The position numbers and the translations under genes are program-made. A stretch of DNA of 5,405 bases, from assembly GCA_009776905.1 (NCBI GenBank), contig WRMX01000155.1, forward strand, positions 1 to 5,405. Direction: 5' to 3'. The notes beneath the pieces are model-generated. The model saw only the letters and a list, made by a program, of their open reading frames with translations, searched no databases and was not told the origin of the DNA. Below, piece by piece: positions 1 to 5,405 of this stretch (positions within the stretch are counted from its first letter, which is position 1; each line of letters opens with the position of its first letter). Origin of the DNA: Oscillospiraceae bacterium. Lineage in GTDB: Bacteria > Bacillota > Clostridia > Oscillospirales > Oscillospiraceae.

Positions 1-49
1 ATGTCACTGAGCGGGGCGGCGGGGGGTTCGGCTCGACGGGGTGATGGGG

Positions 50-115
50 GCGCTCAAAATGACACGGAGGGGACGAGGGAAAGATTCTTCGCTGCGCTCA
101 AAATGACGCGGAGGG
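50..115. repeat. Direct repeat of a 22-nt unit (2 copies, 44-nt period)
   Basis: Two copies, 50-71 and 94-115, of GCGCTCAAAATGAC followed by RCGGAGGG match at 21 of 22 positions (A64 versus G108). Between them lies AAGATTCTTCGCTGC. The minus-strand form, GTCATTTTGAGCGCAGCGAAGAATCTT, is broken here only by spacing and resembles the GTCATTCTGAGCG/AAGCGAAGAATC intergenic repeats seen in many unrelated bacterial genomes. It is non-coding. The rest of 1-152 is GC-rich with no supported gene. Confidence 0.6.
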
Positions 116-122
116 TGTAGCG

Positions 123-147
123 AGGGGACGATGTGGCATCGTCCCCT
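123..147 (-). terminator. Perfect 11-bp hairpin just after the fusion gene
   Basis: AGGGGACGATG (123-133) and CATCGTCCCCT (137-147) are perfect inverted repeats around a 3-nt loop, beginning 5 nt past the TAA stop at 153-155. The position suits a transcription terminator or an mRNA 3'-end stabiliser. On neither strand is it followed by a T run, so intrinsic termination is doubtful. Because GGGGACGA also occurs at 70-77 in the adjoining repeats, it may instead be part of that repeat family. Confidence 0.45.
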
Positions 148-152
148 GTGAC

Positions 153-2657
153 TTATGCGGTTTCGATTGCCGCGGCTTTTTGCAAGCCTAGCTTTTCGAC
201 CGCATCCTCGCGCATTTTGTACTTCAAGATTTTCCCCGCAGCGTTCATCGGGAAATCGTCCACAAAATCGACGTAGCTCGGAACTTTGTGTTTTGCCATG
301 CTGGCGAGAACGAAATCCTTAGCTTCCTTATCTGTCATCGTTTCGCCATCTTTCAGGACGATGCAAGCCATTATTTCTTCGCCGTACTGCTCGGACGGCA
401 CGCCAATGACTTGCACGTCTTTTACTTTTGGATGCGTATACAGGAATTCCTCAATTTCCTTAGGATAAATGTTTTCGCCGCCGCGAATGATCATATCCTT
501 CAGCCGCCCCGTTATGCGGAAGTTGCCATCGGGCAGCCTGCACGCAAGGTCACCCGTGTGCAGCCACCCGTCTTTGTCGATGGCAGCGGCGGTCGCTTCA
601 GGCATTTTATAGTAGCCCTTCATCAGATTATACCCTCTGGCGACGAATTCGCCAGTCACCTCGTCCGGCAGATCCTCATATGTATCGGGATCGACTATTT
701 TGCATTCGACGCCGGGGAGCGGCCTGCCGACAGTACCGACGCGCACCTCGACGGGGTCGTCCGTGGAGCTTTGGGTGCAGCCGGGCGAGCTTTCGGTCTG
801 CCCGAAGACGATCGTAATCTCAGAGACGTTCATTTTTTCGATGACATCGCGCATGACGGATATGGGGCATGGGCTGCCGGCCATGATGCCCGTGCGCATG
901 TATGAAAAATCCGCAGGATCGAAGTCTTCGTGTTCGAGCATGGCTATGAACATTGTGGGGACACCGTTGCAGACCGTTATGCGTTCCTGCTTGACGCAGG
1001 CGAGCGCCGCTTTTGGCGAAAAATATGGCAGGGGAGACATTGTTGATCCGTGCGACATCGCGGCAGTCATCGACAGCACCATCCCGAAGCAATGGAACAT
1101 CGGCACATGAATCAGGAAACGGTCGGCGGTTGACAAGTCCATGCGGTCGCCAATGCATTTGCCATTGTTGACGATGTTGTAGTGGGTCAGCATGACGCCT
1201 TTTGGGAAGCCTGTCGTGCCGGAGGTGTATTGCATGTTGCACACATCATTGGGATTTGTCTGCGCGGCGAGGCGGCCGACCTCCTCAGCGGGTATGCGGG
1301 AACCCATTTCGAGCGCTTCGTTCCATGTGAGGCAGCCCTTTTGCCTGGAAGAGACCGTTATGATGCGCCGCAGAAACGGCAGGCGTTTGCAGTGCAGCGG
1401 GTTCGCGGGGGAGAGATACTCCAGTTCGGGGCATAGTGTTTTTACGATGCCAACATAATCCGAGTCCCTGTAGCCATCGATCATGATGAGCGTGTGGACA
1501 TCAGCCTGCCGCAGGAGGTATTCGGCCTCGCGGATTTTATATGCGGTATTCATCGTGACGAGCACAGCGCCGATCCTGACCGCAGACCAGAAAGCGATGT
1601 ACCATTCCGGAACATTTGTGGCCCATGTCGCGACCTTATCGCCCGGTTTTACGCCAATAGCGATGAGGCTTCGCGCGAATGCGTCGACATCGTCGCGAAA
1701 TTCCGAATATGTCCGGGTGTAATCGAGCGTCGTGTATCGGAATGCGTATTGATCCGGGAACTCCTCCGCAACGCAGTCCAGCATTTGGGAGAACGTGAGA
1801 TCCAGCAGCTCGTCCTTTGGCCAGATGTACTTGCCGGTTTTGCGCTGGTTGTCGAAATATCTGTCCGCTCTGACGCGGGTTTCAGCGAGGCGGTTCATAG
1901 CGTTGACATAATGCGGCAGGATGACGTCGGAATCGCGCAGGCCGGAGTTGTCGCCGGACATGTCGAGCGTCAAATGGCCTTTATAATCGATCGAGCGCAG
2001 CGCGAGAAGCATTTCGCGCAATGGAACATCGCCGTCGCCTGTGAGGCAACGAACAATGTCACCGCCGGAGCGGAATGAGTCGCATACATGTGCCATCCTG
2101 ACATATGCGCCGAGGTTGCGTATCGAGGCATCCGCAGATTCATCGCCATATCGGAATGTGTTGTGCAGGTTCCACAGCGCGGCAAGATTGTCGCTAGCGA
2201 AGCGGTCGAGCACGCCGCACAAGCGGGAGGTGTCGGCATAGGAGTCTTTCGATTCGATTAACAAAACGATGCCTTCCGCTTCGGCTTTCGGGAGCAGCAC
2301 GCCGATGAGGGAGATGATGCGTTCTTCGTCGGCATCAGTCACGAAGGGCATATCGAGGCAGACATATGGCGAACGGAGGGCTTTTGCGAGTTCGATGCAG
2401 GAGGCGGCGTCCCTGAGAGCGGGCTGTATGTCGTCTGTTCCGGAGACATCGACTGTGATGCACGCTGCTTCCAGCAGTTTTTCGTTGAGGAGGCGCAGGA
2501 AGTGCTGCCTGTCTTGGATGTTATCGAGCAAGCGCGATGCCTCGCTTTGCGCATAGAACAGCTCGATGCCGTCCAATTCCATTTTTTCGGCCAGATTGCA
2601 GTGTTCATCCCAACTCAGCTCCGGCCAGACGTCCGCTTTATATGATAATTTCATCAC
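153..2657 (-). CDS. Fusion protein: xylose-isomerase-like TIM barrel + acyl-CoA synthetase (AMP-binding)
   Basis: An 834-residue two-domain protein. Residues about 1-260 resemble the sugar phosphate isomerase/epimerase (AP-endonuclease 2-like) TIM barrel; candidate metal or active-site positions are E135, N163/H165 (WNLH), H190/D193 (HVCD) and D232. Residues about 285-834 are a full ANL-superfamily acyl-CoA synthetase, closest in style to medium/long-chain fatty acyl-CoA ligases (ACSF2/FadD-like). It has the P-loop YTSGTTGFPKG (477-487), FGQTE (618-622), TGDL (701-704), the hinge GRLKDMIIRGGENIYP (717-732) and the C-terminal adenylation lysine K809 in NAAGK. All ligase motifs are intact, so ATP-dependent activation of a carboxylic acid to acyl-CoA is well supported; the acid is unknown. 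No signal peptide or membrane segment is seen, so it is probably cytoplasmic. The start is GTG at 2657 (GAGGAG 8 nt upstream) or the next codon, ATG at 2654 (11 nt). It overlaps the stop of the upstream LeuA-like gene. The role of the barrel is not known. Confidence 0.93.
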   Translation of the reverse strand: MMKLSYKADVWPELSWDEHCNLAEKMELDGIELFYAQSEASRLLDNIQDRQHFLRLLNEKLLEAACITVDVSGTDDIQPALRDAASCIELAKALRSPYVCLDMPFVTDADEERIISLIGVLLPKAEAEGIVLLIESKDSYADTSRLCGVLDRFASDNLAALWNLHNTFRYGDESADASIRNLGAYVRMAHVCDSFRSGGDIVRCLTGDGDVPLREMLLALRSIDYKGHLTLDMSGDNSGLRDSDVILPHYVNAMNRLAETRVRADRYFDNQRKTGKYIWPKDELLDLTFSQMLDCVAEEFPDQYAFRYTTLDYTRTYSEFRDDVDAFARSLIAIGVKPGDKVATWATNVPEWYIAFWSAVRIGAVLVTMNTAYKIREAEYLLRQADVHTLIMIDGYRDSDYVGIVKTLCPELEYLSPANPLHCKRLPFLRRIITVSSRQKGCLTWNEALEMGSRIPAEEVGRLAAQTNPNDVCNMQYTSGTTGFPKGVMLTHYNIVNNGKCIGDRMDLSTADRFLIHVPMFHCFGMVLSMTAAMSHGSTMSPLPYFSPKAALACVKQERITVCNGVPTMFIAMLEHEDFDPADFSYMRTGIMAGSPCPISVMRDVIEKMNVSEITIVFGQTESSPGCTQSSTDDPVEVRVGTVGRPLPGVECKIVDPDTYEDLPDEVTGEFVARGYNLMKGYYKMPEATAAAIDKDGWLHTGDLACRLPDGNFRITGRLKDMIIRGGENIYPKEIEEFLYTHPKVKDVQVIGVPSEQYGEEIMACIVLKDGETMTDKEAKDFVLASMAKHKVPSYVDFVDDFPMNAAGKILKYKMREDAVEKLGLQKAAAIETA

Positions 2658-4066
2658 TGATTACGCTCCTCATATACTATTTTATTGACCGCGCTTAAGA
2701 AGGCGCGGATGCTGGCGCCGATGACGTCGGTCGATACGCCGCGCCCGGAATACAGTTTCCCGCTGTGGCGGAGCTTGACAAGCGCGTCGCCGGTGGCTTC
2801 GCGCCCGCCGGTTACGGCTTGGAGCTGGAAATCTTCCAACTCGAAATGGGTTCCGAGTATTTGTTCAGCTGCTTTGAATGCGGCGTCAATCGGGCCGTCG
2901 CCTGCCGAAAGCGATTCTTTTGAAACGCCTTCTTTTGATAATTCGACGAATGCCGTGGCCGTGATGGCGCTTCCGCTGTTTATCACATAGTTGCGCAGTT
3001 GGTATGTCGGAGCTGCCTGCCCTGCCGTTTCGGCGACAAGAGCGTCGATATCGCGGCTGACCACTTTCTTATTGCGCGCGATTTCTTTGAACTGCGCGAA
3101 GATATGGCCGAGATCGTCTTCGGACACGTCATATCCAAGGTCTGATATGAAGCTGCGAAGCGCATTAATGTCCGCATCTTCGGGAATCGCAGCGTCGTCG
3201 CTCCTTTTTTCCGAGGCATCCGCAGCCCGGATGGCTCCGCCGGCACCGGAGAGCGCAAGGAGCTGCGCGCTGGTGCGCTGCAGCGCGGTGTCGTTGATGT
3301 TATATGAAATGCCGAGGGTTTCGCCGCGTATTTTAATGACATTCAGGAATTGCTCGAGCGAAAGGGTGGCGGACTTGTCGCCTGAGGAGACTTTGACCTG
3401 GCGCGCTCCGGAGTTGACGCATGCCAGCGCGGCGGCGGAAGCGAGCCCGATGTTGTCGTGCAGATGTATAGAGAGCGTGACTGCGTTCAGCTCTGGCACC
3501 GCTTGATAGACAGAGTCGATGAAGGCGGCCAGCTCTTCGGGAAGCATCTCGCCGACGGAGTCGCAGAGCGTTATGTACTTCGCGCCCGCATTGATCGCGG
3601 CCTTCAAGACCGAGGCCAGGAAATCCTTGTTGCTCCTTGTGGAGTCGACGGCCGTGAATTCGACTTCGGAGGTTTTTGCAGCGCAGTAGGCCGTGATTTC
3701 CGCGACGAGCGGCAGCAAGGTGTCGGGTTTCATTTGGCGCCTGTATTCCATCTGGACTGTCGATGTGGGAGCCGCGACGTTCAGCCTTGGGTTTTTCGCT
3801 TTGGAGAGGGCGTCCCATGCTTTGTCCGCTGCTGCTTTGTCGAGGGCGACGGAGACGCTGATCGTGCTGGTTTCGATCGTTGTCGCAAGCGTGCGGATGA
3901 AGACCGCGTCGGCGGGAGAGTCTGCGTCGAAGCCGGTTTCGATGACGTCGACGCGGAGCTTTTCGAGCAGTTTGGCGGTTTCCAGTTTTTCTTTGAAGCT
4001 CAGCCGCGCGGCGTTGTTTTGGTCGGATTCGCGCAGCGATATGTCTGCTATTGCGATTTTTATCAT
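2654..4066 (-). CDS. Divergent 2-isopropylmalate synthase (LeuA) family protein
   Basis: A 470-residue protein with the HMGL-like (DRE-TIM) barrel at about 1-270 and a LeuA-type C-terminal allosteric/dimerisation domain at about 355-465 (DGPIDAAF, AVTGGREATGD, STDVIGASIRAFLSAVN). Family members condense acetyl-CoA with a 2-oxo acid (2-isopropylmalate, citramalate, homocitrate). Retained: R12 in the first strand, D169 (CDSVG) and H201-x-H203 (HLHDNIGLA). Changed: the usual LRDGEQ is LRESDQ, so the metal Asp is E13; the Glu of the FSxED motif is V140; GIGERAGN is absent (SSGDKSATL at 227-235); the HxSGIHxDG motif of the linker subdomain is not found. Substrate and even catalysis are therefore uncertain. 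I chose ATG at 4066 because AAAGGA lies about 10 nt upstream; the ATG at 4075 is only 1 nt from it, and a start at 4219 would run through the intergenic hairpin into the aminotransferase gene. The stop overlaps the next gene (TGATG), indicating translational coupling. Alternatives are a citramalate- or homocitrate-type synthase, or a non-catalytic sensor. Confidence 0.88.
   Translation of the reverse strand: MIKIAIADISLRESDQNNAARLSFKEKLETAKLLEKLRVDVIETGFDADSPADAVFIRTLATTIETSTISVSVALDKAAADKAWDALSKAKNPRLNVAAPTSTVQMEYRRQMKPDTLLPLVAEITAYCAAKTSEVEFTAVDSTRSNKDFLASVLKAAINAGAKYITLCDSVGEMLPEELAAFIDSVYQAVPELNAVTLSIHLHDNIGLASAAALACVNSGARQVKVSSGDKSATLSLEQFLNVIKIRGETLGISYNINDTALQRTSAQLLALSGAGGAIRAADASEKRSDDAAIPEDADINALRSFISDLGYDVSEDDLGHIFAQFKEIARNKKVVSRDIDALVAETAGQAAPTYQLRNYVINSGSAITATAFVELSKEGVSKESLSAGDGPIDAAFKAAEQILGTHFELEDFQLQAVTGGREATGDALVKLRHSGKLYSGRGVSTDVIGASIRAFLSAVNKIVYEERNQ
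2666..2671 (-). promoter_or_regulatory. Ribosome binding site of the fusion gene, inside the LeuA-like gene
   Basis: GAGGAG on the minus strand lies within the last codons of the LeuA-like gene, 8 nt before GTG (2657) and 11 nt before ATG (2654). The spacing slightly favours the GTG start with a 4-nt gene overlap; the ATG alternative gives a 1-nt TGATG overlap. Confidence 0.65.
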
Positions 4067-4075
4067 TTGGTTCAT

Positions 4076-4082
4076 TTCCTTT
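4076..4082 (-). promoter_or_regulatory. Ribosome binding site that decides the LeuA-like start
   Basis: The minus strand AAAGGAA sits directly against the ATG at 4075 and about 9-10 nt before the ATG at 4066. Normal Shine-Dalgarno spacing favours 4066 and makes the three residues MNQ before it probably untranslated. Confidence 0.6.
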
Positions 4083-4088
4083 CGGGTG

Positions 4089-4098
4089 TATTTTATAT
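4089..4098 (-). promoter_or_regulatory. Possible -10 box for the LeuA-like/fusion operon
   Basis: Downstream of the intergenic hairpin the minus strand reads ATATAAAATA in otherwise GC-rich DNA; TATAAA (4097-4092) is close to the sigma-A -10 consensus and would put a transcript start around 4085, next to the ribosome binding site. The position 17 bp upstream reads CCCCTT, a poor -35, so this is a weak call based on one half-site and the location. Confidence 0.3.
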
Positions 4099-4126
4099 GA
4101 TTGGGGGAGCGCGGAAGGGGTGGTGG

Positions 4127-4168
4127 AAAAGCGGACATTCCCGGCGGTGTCTTGCCGGTCATGTCCGC
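4127..4168 (-). terminator. Terminator-like hairpin between ilvE and the LeuA-like gene
   Basis: On the minus strand GCGGACAT (4168-4161) pairs perfectly with ATGTCCGC (4138-4131). Inside, after a 2x2 internal loop, CCGGC pairs with GCCGG (4158-4154 with 4145-4141) around an 8-nt loop. The outer stem is followed directly by TTTT (4130-4127) on the minus strand. This fits an intrinsic terminator for ilvE with a short U run, which may allow partial read-through. No leader peptide rich in Leu, Ile or Val codons is visible between the genes, so classical amino acid attenuation is not supported. Confidence 0.6.
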
Positions 4169-4200
4169 CGATTCATGCGGGTCATTTCGACAAATACTGC

Positions 4201-5277
4201 CTAAACCTCTACGATCCAATCCATCTCGTCCTCAAGCTCGCCTGTCTGCAAACCATAAAGCGTGTTATAAAGTCGCTCAGCGAGGGCACCCACGCTGCCG
4301 TCGCCGACTGTGAGTGTCTTGTCATTGAACATAAGCCTTCCGACAGGCGATATTACTGCCGCCGTGCCGGATGCGAACACCTCCTTCAAGCTGCCTTCTT
4401 CCGCAGCCTTTATTACGTCGCCGATCCTGAGCCGCCGCTCCGATATCTTTATGTTCCACTTTTTGAGCAGCGCGATGACCGAGTCGCGCGTCACGCCCGG
4501 AAGGATCGTGCCGATGAGCGGCGAAGTGATGACCTCGTCGCCGATCATGAAGAAAGCGTTTGAAGTGCCGATCTCCTCGACATAGCTGTGCTCGATTGCA
4601 TCGAGCCAAAGGACTTGCTCGCAACCGCGCTCGTACGCCATCTGCTGAGCCTTGAGCGACGCCGCGTAATTGCCGCCGACTTTTGCGAAACCGACCCCGC
4701 CGAGTGCTGCGCGGACATATCCCTCCTCGACGAAGATGCTCGTCGGGATGAGAGAGCCGCCCGGAGTATCGTAATAAGGGCCGACGGGCGAGCAGATGAT
4801 GACAAACTTATAGTGGTCTGCGGCGCGGACGCCGAGGAATGCGTCGTCGGCGAAGAGGAACGGGCGGATATACAGACTTGTGCCCGCTTTTTCCGGAATC
4901 CAGTCGCGTTCGATGTCCACCAGGGCTTTCACCGCCGCGACATAGAGGTCGGGGGGGAGCTCCGGCATGCACATACGCTCGCATGACGCGACGACGCGCT
5001 GCGCGTTCATATATGGGCGGAAGAGCTGGACGCGCCTGTCGGCGGTGCGGTATGCCTTCATGCCCTCGAATATTTCTTGGCCGTAATGGAAGACTGCGGC
5101 GGCGGGGTCCAAAGCGATCGGCCCGTAGGGGATGATGCGGCCGTCGTGCCATCCTTTGCCTGCGGCATGGTCCATGATGAACATATGGTCCGTGAATGTC
5201 GCGCCGAATTTGAGCGTGTTTGGGTCCGGCTTTGGTTTCGGTGCTGTGGTTTTTTGTATTGTGAATGTGTAGTCCAT
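4201..5277 (-). CDS. ilvE: Branched-chain amino acid aminotransferase (class IV, PLP-dependent)
   Basis: A 358-residue cytoplasmic enzyme, the usual length for the long bacterial/eukaryotic-like BCAT subgroup. It transfers the amino group between leucine, isoleucine or valine and 2-oxoglutarate, the last step of branched-chain amino acid synthesis and the first step of their breakdown. Visible family signatures are FTDHMFIMD (28-36), FHYGQEIFEGMKAYR (63-77), the PLP-lysine motif FAKVGGNYAASLKAQ with K199 as the expected Schiff-base lysine, VEEIGTSNAFF (233-243) and the cofactor-phosphate loop ASGTAAVISPV (302-312). Nothing is truncated. The ATG at 5277 is preceded by CGGAGG about 6 nt upstream, a strong ribosome binding site. 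The AT-rich patch at 5291-5304 (minus strand ATAAATAAT) could hold a -10 box, but no good -35 is seen and hairpin repeats begin just upstream. Downstream, a terminator-like hairpin separates it from the LeuA-like gene on the same strand. Confidence in the family is very high; whether it acts in synthesis or breakdown cannot be told from sequence. Confidence 0.97.
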   Translation of the reverse strand: MDYTFTIQKTTAPKPKPDPNTLKFGATFTDHMFIMDHAAGKGWHDGRIIPYGPIALDPAAAVFHYGQEIFEGMKAYRTADRRVQLFRPYMNAQRVVASCERMCMPELPPDLYVAAVKALVDIERDWIPEKAGTSLYIRPFLFADDAFLGVRAADHYKFVIICSPVGPYYDTPGGSLIPTSIFVEEGYVRAALGGVGFAKVGGNYAASLKAQQMAYERGCEQVLWLDAIEHSYVEEIGTSNAFFMIGDEVITSPLIGTILPGVTRDSVIALLKKWNIKISERRLRIGDVIKAAEEGSLKEVFASGTAAVISPVGRLMFNDKTLTVGDGSVGALAERLYNTLYGLQTGELEDEMDWIVEV

Positions 5278-5283
5278 GATTGG

Positions 5284-5290
5284 CCTCCGG
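5284..5290 (-). promoter_or_regulatory. Strong ribosome binding site of ilvE
   Basis: CCGGAGG on the minus strand ends 6 nt before the ATG at 5277, near-ideal complementarity and spacing. It fixes the start and rules out a longer N-terminus. Confidence 0.75.
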
Positions 5291-5306
5291 ATTTGATTAT
5301 TTATGG

Positions 5307-5405
5307 GTAGCCCGGGAGTGGCGGCAGATTGCCGCCGCTACAAGGGTGCGGGGTGGTGCGGGGTGGCGGCAGATTGCCGCCGCTACGGGGGGTGCGGGGT
5401 GGCGG
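5307..5405. repeat. GC-rich hairpin repeat array upstream of ilvE, running off the window
   Basis: The 24-nt unit GTGGCGGCAGATTGCCGCC+GCTAC occurs exactly twice (5318-5341 and 5363-5386), and a third copy begins at 5399 and is cut by the window edge. Each unit contains the perfect hairpin GGCGGCA-GAT-TGCCGCC (7 bp, 3-nt loop; 5320-5336 and 5365-5381), which can extend with a wobble pair. The units are separated by linkers built from GGTGCGGGGT, present in tandem at 5345-5354 and 5355-5364 and again at 5391-5400. Unit spacing is 45 then 36 nt, a difference close to one 10-nt linker copy. This looks like a REP-type interspersed palindromic repeat rather than a CRISPR array, since there are no unique spacers of constant length. 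Confidence 0.75.

Noticed and set aside
1..120. Short plus-strand open frame from the first base (ATG) to TAG at 118-120.
   Set aside because: It is made largely of the duplicated non-coding repeat, has no ribosome binding site in view and no recognisable protein features.
288..905. Open frame of 205 codons on the plus strand within the fusion gene.
   Set aside because: It lies opposite a strongly conserved acyl-CoA synthetase domain, shows no recognisable family motif and is a by-product of GC-rich codon use.
4067..4200. Leucine-rich leader peptide/attenuator upstream of the LeuA-like gene.
   Set aside because: No short open frame with a run of Leu, Ile or Val codons and a ribosome binding site is present on the minus strand in this gap.
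3458..4204. Open frame of 248 codons on the plus strand, opposite the LeuA-like gene.
   Set aside because: The translation is rich in Arg, Gly, Asp and Cys without domain motifs, and it spans the intergenic hairpin; the minus strand encodes a clear family member.
4067..4219. In-frame 5' extension of the LeuA-like gene to an ATG at 4219 (51 extra residues).
   Set aside because: The extension runs through the intergenic hairpin and into the ilvE coding end, has a low-complexity Pro-rich sequence unlike any LeuA N-terminus, and the family's conserved first strand begins right after the ATG at 4066, which has its own ribosome binding site.
5344..5366. GGGTGGTGCGGGGTGG resembles a T-box antiterminator core (GGGTGGNACCGCG), tempting next to an amino acid gene.
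   Set aside because: It lacks the ACC element, lies on the strand opposite to ilvE, and is explained by the tandem GGTGCGGGGT repeat modules.
5307..5405. Regularly spaced palindromic repeats considered as a CRISPR array.
   Set aside because: The linkers are themselves repetitive and differ in length (21 and 12 nt), with no unique spacers and no cas gene.

Overview
The window carries three complete protein-coding genes, all on the minus strand, flanked at both edges by short GC-rich repeats. Read in the direction of transcription (right to left) they are: a class-IV branched-chain amino acid aminotransferase (4201-5277, ilvE type); a strongly divergent member of the 2-isopropylmalate synthase (LeuA) family (2654-4066); and an 834-residue protein that joins a xylose-isomerase-like TIM barrel to a complete acyl-CoA synthetase (153-2657). 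No RNA gene, CRISPR array, transposase or phage gene is visible, and no gene-free stretch exceeds 300 bases.

Organism: the aminotransferase has the sequence style typical of Clostridia and other Firmicutes, while the DNA is moderately GC-rich and the flanks hold interspersed hairpin repeats. A GC-rich anaerobic gut or rumen Firmicute (Clostridia or Negativicutes) fits best, but this is a loose inference; Synergistota or related anaerobes cannot be excluded.

Layout: 1-152 is non-coding, with a duplicated 22-nt repeat and an 11-bp hairpin just after the fusion gene. The LeuA-like gene and the fusion gene overlap at stop/start, so they are almost certainly one translationally coupled operon. 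The aminotransferase is separated from them by 134 nt that contain a terminator-like hairpin with a short T run on the minus strand and, after it, a possible -10 box. The aminotransferase may therefore be its own unit or feed the downstream pair by read-through. 5307-5405 is a GC-rich hairpin repeat array that leaves the window.

How the genes may work together: an aminotransferase (amino acid to 2-oxo acid), a LeuA-fold Claisen-condensation relative (2-oxo acid plus acyl-CoA) and an acyl-CoA ligase form a plausible small carbon-chain pathway. The LeuA-like protein, however, lacks or changes several hallmark catalytic motifs while keeping the C-terminal LeuA regulatory domain. The pair is therefore unlikely to be simply leucine biosynthesis, and is the part of the window most worth following up.
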